The position numbers and the translations under genes were made by a program. Below, in pieces: positions 7,466 to 14,013 of a stretch of 36,651 bases of DNA (positions are counted from its first letter, which is position 1; each line of letters begins with the position of its first letter). This DNA is from Candidatus Gallacutalibacter stercoravium. Its GTDB lineage: Bacteria; Bacillota; Clostridia; Oscillospirales; Acutalibacteraceae. The notes under the pieces were generated by a model. It was not told where the DNA came from, did no database searches, and was given only the letters and a program-made list of their open reading frames with translations. The stretch lies in contig DVJE01000009.1 in assembly GCA_018716975.1 (NCBI GenBank), forward strand, positions 1 to 36,651. Reading direction: 5' to 3'.

Positions 7466-7496
7466 AAACTCTTCCTTTCCCATCCGTTTTCACCCA

Positions 7497-7525
7497 AACA
7501 TATCGCTAATAAAAAAGGGGCGCAA
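7497..7525 (-). promoter_or_regulatory. Possible asnA promoter overlapping the glnA terminator
   Basis: On the minus strand TTGCGC (7525-7520), 17 bp, TATGTT (7502-7497). The -35 box lies in the loop and arm of the glnA terminator. Each box matches consensus in four of six positions, so the call is moderate. Confidence 0.4.
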
Positions 7526-7540
7526 CGCCCGCCCCTTTTT
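7512..7540. terminator. Perfect hairpin terminator between glnA and asnA
   Basis: AAAAAGGGGCG at 7512-7522 pairs perfectly with CGCCCCTTTTT at 7530-7540 (7-base loop). T runs on both strands; on the minus strand it ends the hisH-hisF-glnA transcript, 24 bases after the glnA stop. Confidence 0.85.
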
Positions 7541-7563
7541 CGATACCAGAAAACACTAAAAAA

Positions 7564-8904
7564 TTAATAACGGCTTAAATAGCGATCCAGCTCCCACTGG
7601 GTTACCACATTGCGGTATTCGTTCCATTCCGCCTGCTTATAATCCACATATTTGCGAAATGCGTGGCTGCCCAATGTTAAATGAATGAGGCTGTCTTTTT
7701 TCATGGCGCGCACGGCTCTGTCTAAATTATCTGGGATATTCTCAATACCCATGGCCTCGCGCTCATCTTCTGTTAGCTTGAACACGTTGCTGTCAATGGA
7801 ATCCGGCGGCGTCAGCTCTCTTCTAATCCCGTCCAGCCCGGCGGCCAAACACACGGCCAGCACCAAGTAGGGGTTTGCAGAGGGATCCGGGTTGCGCAGC
7901 TCAATGCGAGTGCCTTCTCCTCTGGCGGAAGGGATGCGCACCAACGGGCTGCGGTTGCGAGCCGACCAGGCGATGTAAACCGGCGCCTCGTACCCAGGCA
8001 CCAGGCGCTTATAAGAGTTCACCAAAGGATTGGTGATGGCCGTCATCCCTTTGGCATGCTCAATAATGCCTGCAATAAAGCTATAGGCAATTTTGCTCAA
8101 GCCCAACTTGTCGTTCGCGTCGTAAAAAACGTTTTTGCCTTCGCGGTTGAGCGACATATTGATGTGCATACCCGAGCCGGCCTCGCTGAACAACGGTTTG
8201 GGCATAAAGGTGGCATGCAATCCGTGCCTATCGGCGATAGACTTTACCGCCAGCTTGAAGGTCATAATATTATCCGCCGCAGTGAGCGCTTCGCTGTATT
8301 TAAAATCAATCTCATGCTGGCCAGGGGCGCACTCATGGTGAGAGGCTTCTATTTCAAAGCCCATATCCTCCAGGGTAACGCAGATATCGCGGCGGGCGTC
8401 TTCACCTCTGTCTACCGGGCCCAGCTCAAAATAGCTGCCGCTGTCGATGGTTTTGGGAATGGGATGGCCCGCATCGTCGGTTTGGAACAAAAAGAATTCG
8501 CATTCGGGGCCCACATTAAACTCAAAGCCCATATCCGCCGCCTGCTTCAGGGTTTTGCGCAAAATGCCGCGGGGATCGCCCTCGAAAGGCGTGCCGTCCG
8601 GACGGTAAACATCGCAGATAATGCGCGCCACCTTGCCGGGAGAGGGCTTCCAGGGATAGATCATAAAGGTATCCAGATCCGGATACAGGTACATATCGGA
8701 TTCCTCAATGCGCACAAAACCCTCGATAGAAGAACCGTCAAACATACATTTATTATTCAGCGCCTTTTCCAGCTGGCTGCGTGTGATAGCCACGTTTTTG
8801 CAGGCGCCAAAAATATCGGTAAACTGCAAACGGATAAAGCGTATATTCTCCTCATTTACAATGCGGATAATGTCCTCTTTGGTGTATTTGCTCGTATGCC
8901 TCAT
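7564..8904 (-). CDS. glnA: Glutamine synthetase, class GSI-alpha
   Basis: 446 residues, the typical GSI-alpha length. It makes glutamine from glutamate, ammonia and ATP as a cytosolic dodecamer. Landmarks are [18 protein letters not shown] (about residues 54-71; the Arg in GFVR is the feedback-inhibition Arg62 of Bacillus GS), the metal-binding [11 protein letters not shown] (about 128), GQHEIDFK, the ATP-binding [12 protein letters not shown] and the sugar-phosphate loop [13 protein letters not shown]. The GSI-beta insert and adenylylation tyrosine are absent. The true start is the ATG at 8904 behind AAGGGGA. Its ATGA overlaps the hisF stop, so translation is coupled to hisF. No GlnR gene is seen in the window. 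Confidence 0.95.
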   Translation of the reverse strand: MRHTSKYTKEDIIRIVNEENIRFIRLQFTDIFGACKNVAITRSQLEKALNNKCMFDGSSIEGFVRIEESDMYLYPDLDTFMIYPWKPSPGKVARIICDVYRPDGTPFEGDPRGILRKTLKQAADMGFEFNVGPECEFFLFQTDDAGHPIPKTIDSGSYFELGPVDRGEDARRDICVTLEDMGFEIEASHHECAPGQHEIDFKYSEALTAADNIMTFKLAVKSIADRHGLHATFMPKPLFSEAGSGMHINMSLNREGKNVFYDANDKLGLSKIAYSFIAGIIEHAKGMTAITNPLVNSYKRLVPGYEAPVYIAWSARNRSPLVRIPSARGEGTRIELRNPDPSANPYLVLAVCLAAGLDGIRRELTPPDSIDSNVFKLTEDEREAMGIENIPDNLDRAVRAMKKDSLIHLTLGSHAFRKYVDYKQAEWNEYRNVVTQWELDRYLSRY

Positions 8905-9689
8905 AACTGTTCCCCTTTCCAATCTGCTTCTTGCCGAACCGGTACCCCAAGCCCGGATAAATACTGTTTCAGTTCTGGAATGGTAATTTCGCCAAAATGG
9001 AACAAAGATGCCGCCAATACAGCGTCGGCCTTGCCCAGCGTCAGCGCGTCGTAAAAGTGCTTCATGGTGCCTGCTCCGCCTGATGCGATAACCGGAATGC
9101 CCACATTTTCAGAAACCGCCCGGGTAAGCTCTAAATCGTAGCCCTGTTTTACGCCGTCGCAATCCATGCTGGTAAGCAAAATTTCACCGGCGCCCCGGCG
9201 CTGGGCTTCCACCGCCCAGGCCACCGCGTCTTTACCTACCGGGATGCGTCCGCCGTTTATGTATACCTCCCAGCCGCTACCGTCGGCGCGGCGCTTGGCG
9301 TCTATTGCCGCCACCACGCACTGGCTGCCGAACTTGTATGCCGCCTCATTGATGATCTCCGGGCGCTTAACCGCCGCCGAATTTACCGAAACCTTATCGG
9401 CGCCGGCGCGCAGCAGCGCAGTAAAATCTTCCACAGTGCGGATCCCTCCGCCTACTGTGAAGGGAATAAAAATCCGCTGCGCCACCTGGTTGACGATGTC
9501 TATCATAATACCACGGGCATCAGACGATGCAGTGATATCCAACAGCACCAGCTCGTCAGCGCCCTGCGCATCGTAAGCCGCGGCCGCCTCCACCGGATCC
9601 CCAGCGTCCCGCAGATTGACAAAGCTGGTGCCCTTTACCACCCTGCCGTCTTTTACATCCAGGCAGGGAATAATCCGTTTTGCAAACAT
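8901..9689 (-). CDS. hisF: Imidazole glycerol phosphate synthase cyclase subunit
   Basis: 262 residues, slightly longer than the usual 253 because of a C-terminal tail. HisF joins PRFAR and ammonia delivered by HisH to give imidazole glycerol phosphate and AICAR in histidine synthesis. The first catalytic Asp is in [15 protein letters not shown] (residue 11), the second in VVAAIDAKR (about 130); [29 protein letters not shown] and [13 protein letters not shown] are the phosphate-binding loops of the TIM barrel. The start at 9689 is 3 bases after the hisH stop, and its ribosome site GGGGAGGAA is within hisH. It overlaps glnA by 4 bases. No other his gene is in the window. Confidence 0.95.
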   Translation of the reverse strand: MFAKRIIPCLDVKDGRVVKGTSFVNLRDAGDPVEAAAAYDAQGADELVLLDITASSDARGIMIDIVNQVAQRIFIPFTVGGGIRTVEDFTALLRAGADKVSVNSAAVKRPEIINEAAYKFGSQCVVAAIDAKRRADGSGWEVYINGGRIPVGKDAVAWAVEAQRRGAGEILLTSMDCDGVKQGYDLELTRAVSENVGIPVIASGGAGTMKHFYDALTLGKADAVLAASLFHFGEITIPELKQYLSGLGVPVRQEADWKGEQL

Positions 9690-9692
9690 ATC

Positions 9693-10334
9693 TTATTCCT
9701 CCCCGGCACGGCGTGCAGCATCCTTTTGCACAACCGCCGCAAAATTCTGTAGCATCTTCAAGCCAACCGCTCCGCTTTTTTCAGGGTGAAACTGGGTGGC
9801 AAACAGGTTGCCCGCCTGCACCGAAGCGTCTATTTTTACGCCATATTCCGTCTGGGAAGAAACCACTTCTCTATCCTGCGCCTGCAAATAATAGGAATGC
9901 ACAAAATATACATATGGGCTGCCGTTGATACCGGCAAACAACCCTTCCCTTTTACAAATATCTAAAGAATTCCAGCCGATATGCGGCACCTTAAGCCCGC
10001 CATCAGACGGTATTTTAACAATTTTACCCCGCAATAAACCCAGGCCCTTTACTCCCGGACTTTCTTCGCTTTCTTCAAACAGCAGCTGCAACCCCAGGCA
10101 AATGCCCAAAAGCGGCTTACCTGTTTTTACATAATCCAGCACCGCTTCTTTCATGCCGCTTTGCTCTAGGCAAGCCATGGCGTCGGCAAAGGAGCCCACC
10201 CCCGGCAAAATCGCCCCGTCGGCTTGCAACAATTGCCCTCGTTCACCGGTCACCAAGCTCTCGCACCCAATATGGCTTAGCGCCTTGGTAACGCTTTGCA
10301 AATTCCCCGCACCGTAGTCGATTACAGCCAGCAT
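9693..10334 (-). CDS. hisH: Imidazole glycerol phosphate synthase glutaminase subunit
   Basis: 213 residues, class I glutamine amidotransferase. It hydrolyses glutamine and channels ammonia to HisF. The oxyanion strand segment is ILPGVGSFADAM (about residues 42-53), the nucleophile Cys is in LLGICLGLQLLF (about 79), and the His-Glu pair is in FATQFHPEKSG (about 190). The N-terminus MLAVIDYGAGNLQSV is typical. It leads a three-gene operon with hisF and glnA, preceded by a clear promoter and a 17-bp palindrome. The presence of glnA immediately downstream links the glutamine consumer to the glutamine producer. Confidence 0.95.
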   Translation of the reverse strand: MLAVIDYGAGNLQSVTKALSHIGCESLVTGERGQLLQADGAILPGVGSFADAMACLEQSGMKEAVLDYVKTGKPLLGICLGLQLLFEESEESPGVKGLGLLRGKIVKIPSDGGLKVPHIGWNSLDICKREGLFAGINGSPYVYFVHSYYLQAQDREVVSSQTEYGVKIDASVQAGNLFATQFHPEKSGAVGLKMLQNFAAVVQKDAARRAGEE

Positions 10335-10346
10335 GGCAGCAGCCCC

Positions 10347-10363
10347 TTTCTATAATATAGAAA
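10347..10363. promoter_or_regulatory. 17-bp perfect palindrome in the hisH leader
   Basis: TTTCTATA A TATAGAAA, 8-bp arms around one base, between the hisH promoter and ribosome site, spanning roughly +5 to +21 of the transcript. It could be an operator or a short RNA hairpin. No regulator is assigned. Confidence 0.5.
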
Positions 10364-10374
10364 ATTACCTCATT

Positions 10375-10403
10375 ATTTTAGCATTCACGCAGGGAATTGG
10401 CAA
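10375..10403 (-). promoter_or_regulatory. Promoter of the hisH-hisF-glnA operon
   Basis: On the minus strand TTGCCA (10403-10398), 17-bp spacer, TAAAAT (10380-10375). Confidence 0.6.
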
Positions 10404-10506
10404 ATCAAATCTAGAATTTTTTACGTTTTAGCGCGAAGACTAAAATTACAAAACAGATCTGGGATAAATCCATACAGAACCTACCACAAATGCTGCCCCT
10501 TGCACA

Positions 10507-10553
10507 AAAAACAGCGGCCGTTCTCTAAAAAAAACGCACATGCCGCTGTTTTT
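10507..10553. terminator. 12-bp perfect stem, bidirectional terminator or leader hairpin
   Basis: AAAAACAGCGGC at 10507-10518 pairs with GCCGCTGTTTTT at 10542-10553 (23-base loop). T runs follow on both strands. On the minus strand it could end the nuclease transcript; on the plus strand it lies just 17 bases before the ribosome site of the next small gene and could act as an attenuator. Confidence 0.6.
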
Positions 10554-10583
10554 ACACACCAGATGATAGAGGAGGAATTTTTT

Positions 10584-10751
10584 ATGCACCGCAAAAGCTA
10601 CCAAGCCCAACCCTTGCGCATTGACACGCGCAGCATCAAAGAAGCGCCGGTTGATACCACGGCTGCCCCACAGGGCTTTTGGCGCAGAAGAAAGCGGCGC
10701 GCCGCAGCCGAAAACGCCGCACAACCCGGCGGCAAGGAAGAAACGCTTTAA
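10584..10751 (+). CDS. Small basic protein, unknown function
   Basis: A 55-residue open frame starting MHRKSYQAQPLRIDTRS and containing the basic cluster FWRRRKRRAAAE (about residues 32-43). It has no signal peptide or membrane segment. The start at 10584 is supported by a near-perfect AGAGGAGGA eight bases upstream. The composition is Arg, Lys and Ala rich, as in small nucleic-acid-binding or ribosome-associated proteins, but no family is recognised. It lies alone on the plus strand between two minus-strand units, directly after a terminator-like hairpin. It could be a real small protein expressed by read-through, or a chance frame with a good ribosome site. Confidence 0.5.
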   Translation: MHRKSYQAQPLRIDTRSIKEAPVDTTAAPQGFWRRRKRRAAAENAAQPGGKEETL

Positions 10752-10818
10752 CCAATCCGCCGGTAAAACTGCGCAGCCTCCGGTTGAGCTGCATGCTACC
10801 AGCAATAAAGCTATTCTT

Positions 10819-11718
10819 TTACGGTTTGCAGCTTTGGCAGGGCTCGTACCCCTGAGCAATCAGGTCGGTCCTGTCGCCGTGAAAGATTTCTTTGTTTTTT
10901 TCGTTCATCGTTTCCACCGATGAGCAATCCGGCCGGTGAAACTTATGGGAATTGGTATTGAGCACATATTCCTCGCCAGCTGAAACCTCCTTCGAGGAAG
11001 CGGACGAGGCCGGCTCTGATCCGCTGGCCCAGCTGTTCCCTGTTTGATAATCTATCGTAACCCCCGGCTGGTTGTTATATACAAATACGTTAAAGCAGAT
11101 GCCTGCGCCGTTATCCTCTACAGACCAGGCTTCCATCTGTACGCCGCTGGCCACCAGGTTACTGCTCTCAAACACAGGGGTTACCCGGTAAAGCACATGG
11201 TTGCCGGTTTCTTTTATGTAGTCAGCCGTCATGTTTTCAAAAGCGAGCATCCCCTCTACATTCATATAGCGGGTGCCGGTGATGAGATTCTTTTCATTGG
11301 CGTTCTCCGCAGTAAGCTGAAAGCCGATTAAGTGGCAACGGTTATACAGATATTTGCCGTCAACAAAATCGTATTCCGCCGTCTGCCAGCCGGATGGCTT
11401 TACCTGACTGATGCTTTCCCTATCCTCTGTGGGCATCAAATCCTGCCCAATGCAGGCGTAGGCAACGCCGCACCGGCCAAGGGCATCCAACTCGCTGTAG
11501 TTTTCAAAGGACTGAGCGTTCTTTTCTTCTTCGGCAAACTCCGGCTGGTTTTGGTTAAGCTCTACATAGGGCGTTCCGGCAAACTCGGGCAGGTTTTGCA
11601 AAGAGACCAAACCCGGGGCGCTGCTGGTTGCGGCGGGCTGCGTTTCCAACCCACAGCCGCCAAGCAGCAGGCAAAAGACGAATAAAATTGATAGGAGGGA
11701 GCCTATTCTTTTCTGCAT
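10819..11718 (-). CDS. Lipoprotein DNA/RNA non-specific endonuclease
   Basis: 299 residues from the ATG at 11718 (AAAGGAG upstream). It starts with a lipoprotein signal: KRIGSLLSILFVFCLLLGGC, lipobox LLGGC with Cys at about residue 22. The nuclease domain (about 45-235) carries YLYNRCHLIGFQLTAENA, the equivalent of the DRGH-type His motif of the NucA/EndA family, followed by NLITGTRYMN with the metal-binding Asn. After a Ser-rich linker, residues about 250-299 form a small Cys/His module (FHRPDCSSV and GYEPCQSCKP) seen in other secreted nucleases and in Ada-like zinc sites. It acts outside the membrane, probably on extracellular DNA for nutrition or uptake. It overlaps the upstream gene by 16 bases. 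Confidence 0.85.
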   Translation of the reverse strand: MQKRIGSLLSILFVFCLLLGGCGLETQPAATSSAPGLVSLQNLPEFAGTPYVELNQNQPEFAEEEKNAQSFENYSELDALGRCGVAYACIGQDLMPTEDRESISQVKPSGWQTAEYDFVDGKYLYNRCHLIGFQLTAENANEKNLITGTRYMNVEGMLAFENMTADYIKETGNHVLYRVTPVFESSNLVASGVQMEAWSVEDNGAGICFNVFVYNNQPGVTIDYQTGNSWASGSEPASSASSKEVSAGEEYVLNTNSHKFHRPDCSSVETMNEKNKEIFHGDRTDLIAQGYEPCQSCKP

Positions 11719-12119
11719 CGTTTGTAAATCTCCTTTGTTATTTTTTCGTGTGAATTGCCGGCAAATTCGGTGCGGGAGCATAGCTGCCAGCTGTCAGAAA
11801 GGCTAATATCCAGAGATATGTCCGCAGGATACCGGCGGTTCCAACGATAAACGATCAGCTCTCCTATCTTTTCTTCATAAGGCCGCAAGGGCTGATCCTC
11901 TACAAAGCAGATATCCCCCTCCCCCGCTTTTTGCAAAAAAGAGTTGTTCTCAACAACGCCCTCTTTTCCCGCAAACAGCGGGGCTGAAAAGCTGTTGATA
12001 AGCAGCCGCCTTCCCTGCAAATGGCACAAAATATCCTCGGTTATTTTGCGATCCCGACTCTGCCGTCTGTGGTTAAAGAGCATGCCGTTTCGGTCATCCA
12101 GGCATACAATAACATCCAT
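11703..12119 (-). CDS. Conserved clostridial protein of unknown function
   Basis: 138 residues from the ATG at 12119 (GAAAGGAAAAG upstream); the longer frame lacks a ribosome site. It opens MDVIVCLDDRNGMLFNHRRQ, then LQGRRLLINSFSAPLF (about 38-53), GEGDICFVEDQPL and VYRWNRRYPADISLDISL (about 90-107), ending FAGNSHEKITKEIYKRC. Homologous proteins are frequent in Clostridia and are sometimes labelled ribonuclease Z, but the metallo-lactamase motif HxHxDH is absent, so I do not use that name. No signal peptide. The last 16 bases overlap the nuclease gene, so the two are cotranscribed and translationally coupled. Confidence 0.65.
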   Translation of the reverse strand: MDVIVCLDDRNGMLFNHRRQSRDRKITEDILCHLQGRRLLINSFSAPLFAGKEGVVENNSFLQKAGEGDICFVEDQPLRPYEEKIGELIVYRWNRRYPADISLDISLSDSWQLCSRTEFAGNSHEKITKEIYKRCRKE

Positions 12120-12167
12120 TTTTCTTTTCCTTTCAAAAAACGCGAAAGATAGCGCCAATCCCTTGCC

Positions 12168-12196
12168 AGTATACCACATTTCACCTGTTTGCTCAA
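12168..12196 (-). promoter_or_regulatory. Promoter of the nuclease operon
   Basis: On the minus strand TTGAGC (12196-12191), 17-bp spacer ending in TGG, then TATACT (12173-12168); an extended -10 promoter about 50 bases before the ATG at 12119. Confidence 0.65.
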
Positions 12197-12278
12197 AGTT
12201 TTCCAAACATTTTTTCGATATTTTTCTATCACACCCTGGATTGTCCTTAAAAAGTTTCCTAATGAGCCGGCTTACCAG

Positions 12279-12314
12279 AAAAGGAGGGCAGCCGCCTGGG
12301 CCCGCCCTCCTTTT
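12279..12314 (-). terminator. Terminator of dpaA-dpaB
   Basis: AAAAGGAGGGC at 12279-12289 pairs perfectly with GCCCTCCTTTT at 12304-12314 and lies 20 bases after the dpaB stop. Confidence 0.75.
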
Positions 12315-12334
12315 ACCATATTGTTTTTCTAAAT

Positions 12335-12925
12335 TTAAAGTGGTTTCTGCCTCAACATCGGCTGTAGCTGCTTACCGGCCAAAGTCGCCTGCACCGCCTG
12401 CGGAATCAAATCAAAATGCGCCACCAGCGAAGTGGGTTTTTTTAGCACATCGTCCTGCGAGAAGGGCACAAAGTAAATATTTTTGGTGTTGGCCAGCCTG
12501 CCGATATTCTGCGCGCTGGCGCCCAGGCCGTCGTTGGTTGCCAGAGCGATAAGCACAGGGCGGCCGATGCGCAGATGGGACTTTGCCGCCATCGTCACCG
12601 AAGTATCGGTAATCCCCTGGGCCAGCTTGGCCAGGGTATTGCCCGTACACGGCGCGATGAGCAATAAATCCAGCATTTTTTTCGGGCCGATGGGTTCGGC
12701 GCCCACAATGGTATTTATCATCTTTTTGCCGCAAATCGCCTCTACGTCTGCAATAATATCCTGGGCACGGCCAAAGCGGGTGTCCATCGAACTGGCATTT
12801 TGTGAAAATATGGGCAGCAGCTGGTAGCCCTCTTTTACCAGCTCCCGCATTTGTTCCATCGATTTGGCAAAGGTGCAGAATGATCCGCACATCGCATAGC
12901 CAATGGTAACCGGCTGCTCGCTCAC
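12335..12925 (-). CDS. dpaB: Dipicolinate synthase subunit B
   Basis: 196 residues, start GTG at 12925, which overlaps the dpaA stop as GTGA. It belongs to the flavoprotein family of phosphopantothenoylcysteine-decarboxylase-like proteins: IGYAMCGSFCTFAKSM at the N-terminus, LDLLLIAPCTGNTLAKLAQG (about 86-105) and the C-terminal ALATNDGLGASAQNIGRL. With DpaA it forms the enzyme that oxidises dihydrodipicolinate to dipicolinic acid in the mother cell; the product goes to the spore core. Many Clostridia lack this pair and use an Etf-like protein, so its presence is a useful trait. Also named spoVFB. Confidence 0.95.
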   Translation of the reverse strand: MSEQPVTIGYAMCGSFCTFAKSMEQMRELVKEGYQLLPIFSQNASSMDTRFGRAQDIIADVEAICGKKMINTIVGAEPIGPKKMLDLLLIAPCTGNTLAKLAQGITDTSVTMAAKSHLRIGRPVLIALATNDGLGASAQNIGRLANTKNIYFVPFSQDDVLKKPTSLVAHFDLIPQAVQATLAGKQLQPMLRQKPL

Positions 12926-13794
12926 GCCAACCCCTCCTCTGTTACATGATATACAATATTTTTGATGATCTCCCCGGCGGTTCTGGGCGCCACCTTGCCG
13001 GGCAGAGAAAGCGCTTGCACAGCAGGGATGCCCAACCGTCGCGCCGCCTCAAAATCCACGCCGCCCGGTGCAGAGGCCAGGTCGATAACCAGGGCCCCTT
13101 CGGCAGTTTTGGCAAGGGTGTGGGCGTCGAAAATCATGGCAGGGATGGTGTTGAAGATGATGTCGTATGTTTCCCCTTGTTGGGCCAGACTGCCGGTTTC
13201 CACGGCACGAAAGCCCGCCGCCTGGATCCAAGCCAAGTCTCCCGGTTTGCGGGCGCTCACCGTTACGTTAGCATGCAACGCCCCCAGCATGGCGCTTAGC
13301 GCCTTGCCGATGCGCCCGTAACCGGTTACCAAGCAACGGGCGCCGCTGATAGTGCCCGGGTACTCCCGCATTGCAATTTCCAGCGCCCCCTCTCCGGTGG
13401 GCACCGCGTTGTGCACAGCGAACTCCTCTCGGGCAAAATAGTCGTGCAAAGGCATGGCGCGCCACGCTCCGCCCGCTTGGCGCAGACGCTCTTTCATGCC
13501 GCAAAAAACCATTTTGCCCCGCAGTGCCTCGGCCAAAGCGTCGCTTAGCGGGATTTCCGCCGCAGAATAGGGCGCGTTTACCGTTTTGCCGTCTTTACTG
13601 GCGGGCAGAGGAAAAATAACCGTTTCTGCCTGAAGGGCGGCTTTTTCCGCCTGGGCGCGCTGCACGGCGGGGCTGAGCGCAAGCCCTTCCAAACCGGCTG
13701 CATAAACAGTGTAGCCGTCTGCCGCAATGGATTTTGCCATTTCAGCCTGTCGTTTGTCACCCCCGATGACCGCAAAGCTCTTTATCTTAACCAT
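12922..13794 (-). CDS. dpaA: Dipicolinate synthase subunit A
   Basis: 290 residues. It has two Rossmann-like parts: an N-terminal dipicolinate-synthase domain (SFAVIGGDKRQAEMAKSIAA, residues 6-25) and a C-terminal NAD(P)-binding domain (ISGARCLVTGYGRIGKALSA, about 147-166). Late segments such as IIFNTIPAMIFDAHTL and VIDLASAPGGVDFEAARRLG match SpoVFA. It supplies the dehydrogenase part of dipicolinate synthase. It is the first gene of a two-gene operon; a sigma-K-like promoter lies 34 bases upstream, which fits expression in the late mother cell. It is divergent from murC. Also named spoVFA. Confidence 0.95.
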   Translation of the reverse strand: MVKIKSFAVIGGDKRQAEMAKSIAADGYTVYAAGLEGLALSPAVQRAQAEKAALQAETVIFPLPASKDGKTVNAPYSAAEIPLSDALAEALRGKMVFCGMKERLRQAGGAWRAMPLHDYFAREEFAVHNAVPTGEGALEIAMREYPGTISGARCLVTGYGRIGKALSAMLGALHANVTVSARKPGDLAWIQAAGFRAVETGSLAQQGETYDIIFNTIPAMIFDAHTLAKTAEGALVIDLASAPGGVDFEAARRLGIPAVQALSLPGKVAPRTAGEIIKNIVYHVTEEGLA

Positions 13795-13827
13795 ATCGTT
13801 ACCCCCAGAAAAATAGCTTTCTGCCCC

Positions 13828-13856
13828 ATAGTATGGAAAAGGAGCCCAAACAGTGC
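13828..13856 (-). promoter_or_regulatory. Sigma-K-like promoter of dpaA-dpaB
   Basis: On the minus strand CACT, 16-bp spacer, CATACTAT (13835-13828). This fits the sigma-K pattern mACm-16-CATAnnnT at all positions but the last m. The Bacillus spoVF operon is sigma-K dependent. Confidence 0.45.
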
Positions 13857-13953
13857 ATGCCTGGGCGGTTCTTGTCTTTCGTAAGAGCTAAGGGCCCGCG
13901 GCGGGCATATTGCAGAAAAAATGGGCAAAATAGGAAAAAAGTGTTTCTTTTAC

Positions 13954-13972
13954 CGCGCGCGCGCAATATAAT
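13954..13972 (+). promoter_or_regulatory. murC promoter with an alternating CG spacer
   Basis: TATAAT at 13967-13972 is preceded by an eleven-base alternating CG run at 13954-13964. The -35 region (TTTCTT at 13944-13949) is poor. Transcription would start near 13979, downstream of the ATG at 13975, which supports the TTG start of murC. Confidence 0.5.
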
Positions 13973-14013
13973 GGATGGTAGTAATGCAACCGATTGAGAA
14001 AGGATGTCTGATT

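Noticed and set aside
7466-7563. T-box or other riboswitch leader for asnA
   Set aside because: The gap is under 100 bases and holds only a simple terminator; no T-box or Stem I sequence is present.
8056-9054. Long plus-strand frame (332 codons) opposite glnA and hisF
   Set aside because: It is the antisense of two certain enzymes; His/Arg/Gln-rich shadow frame.
8901-10334. HisH/HisF as surface-polysaccharide paralogues rather than histidine enzymes
   Set aside because: Catalytic residues and phosphate loops are canonical and no glycosyltransferase or nucleotide-sugar gene adjoins.
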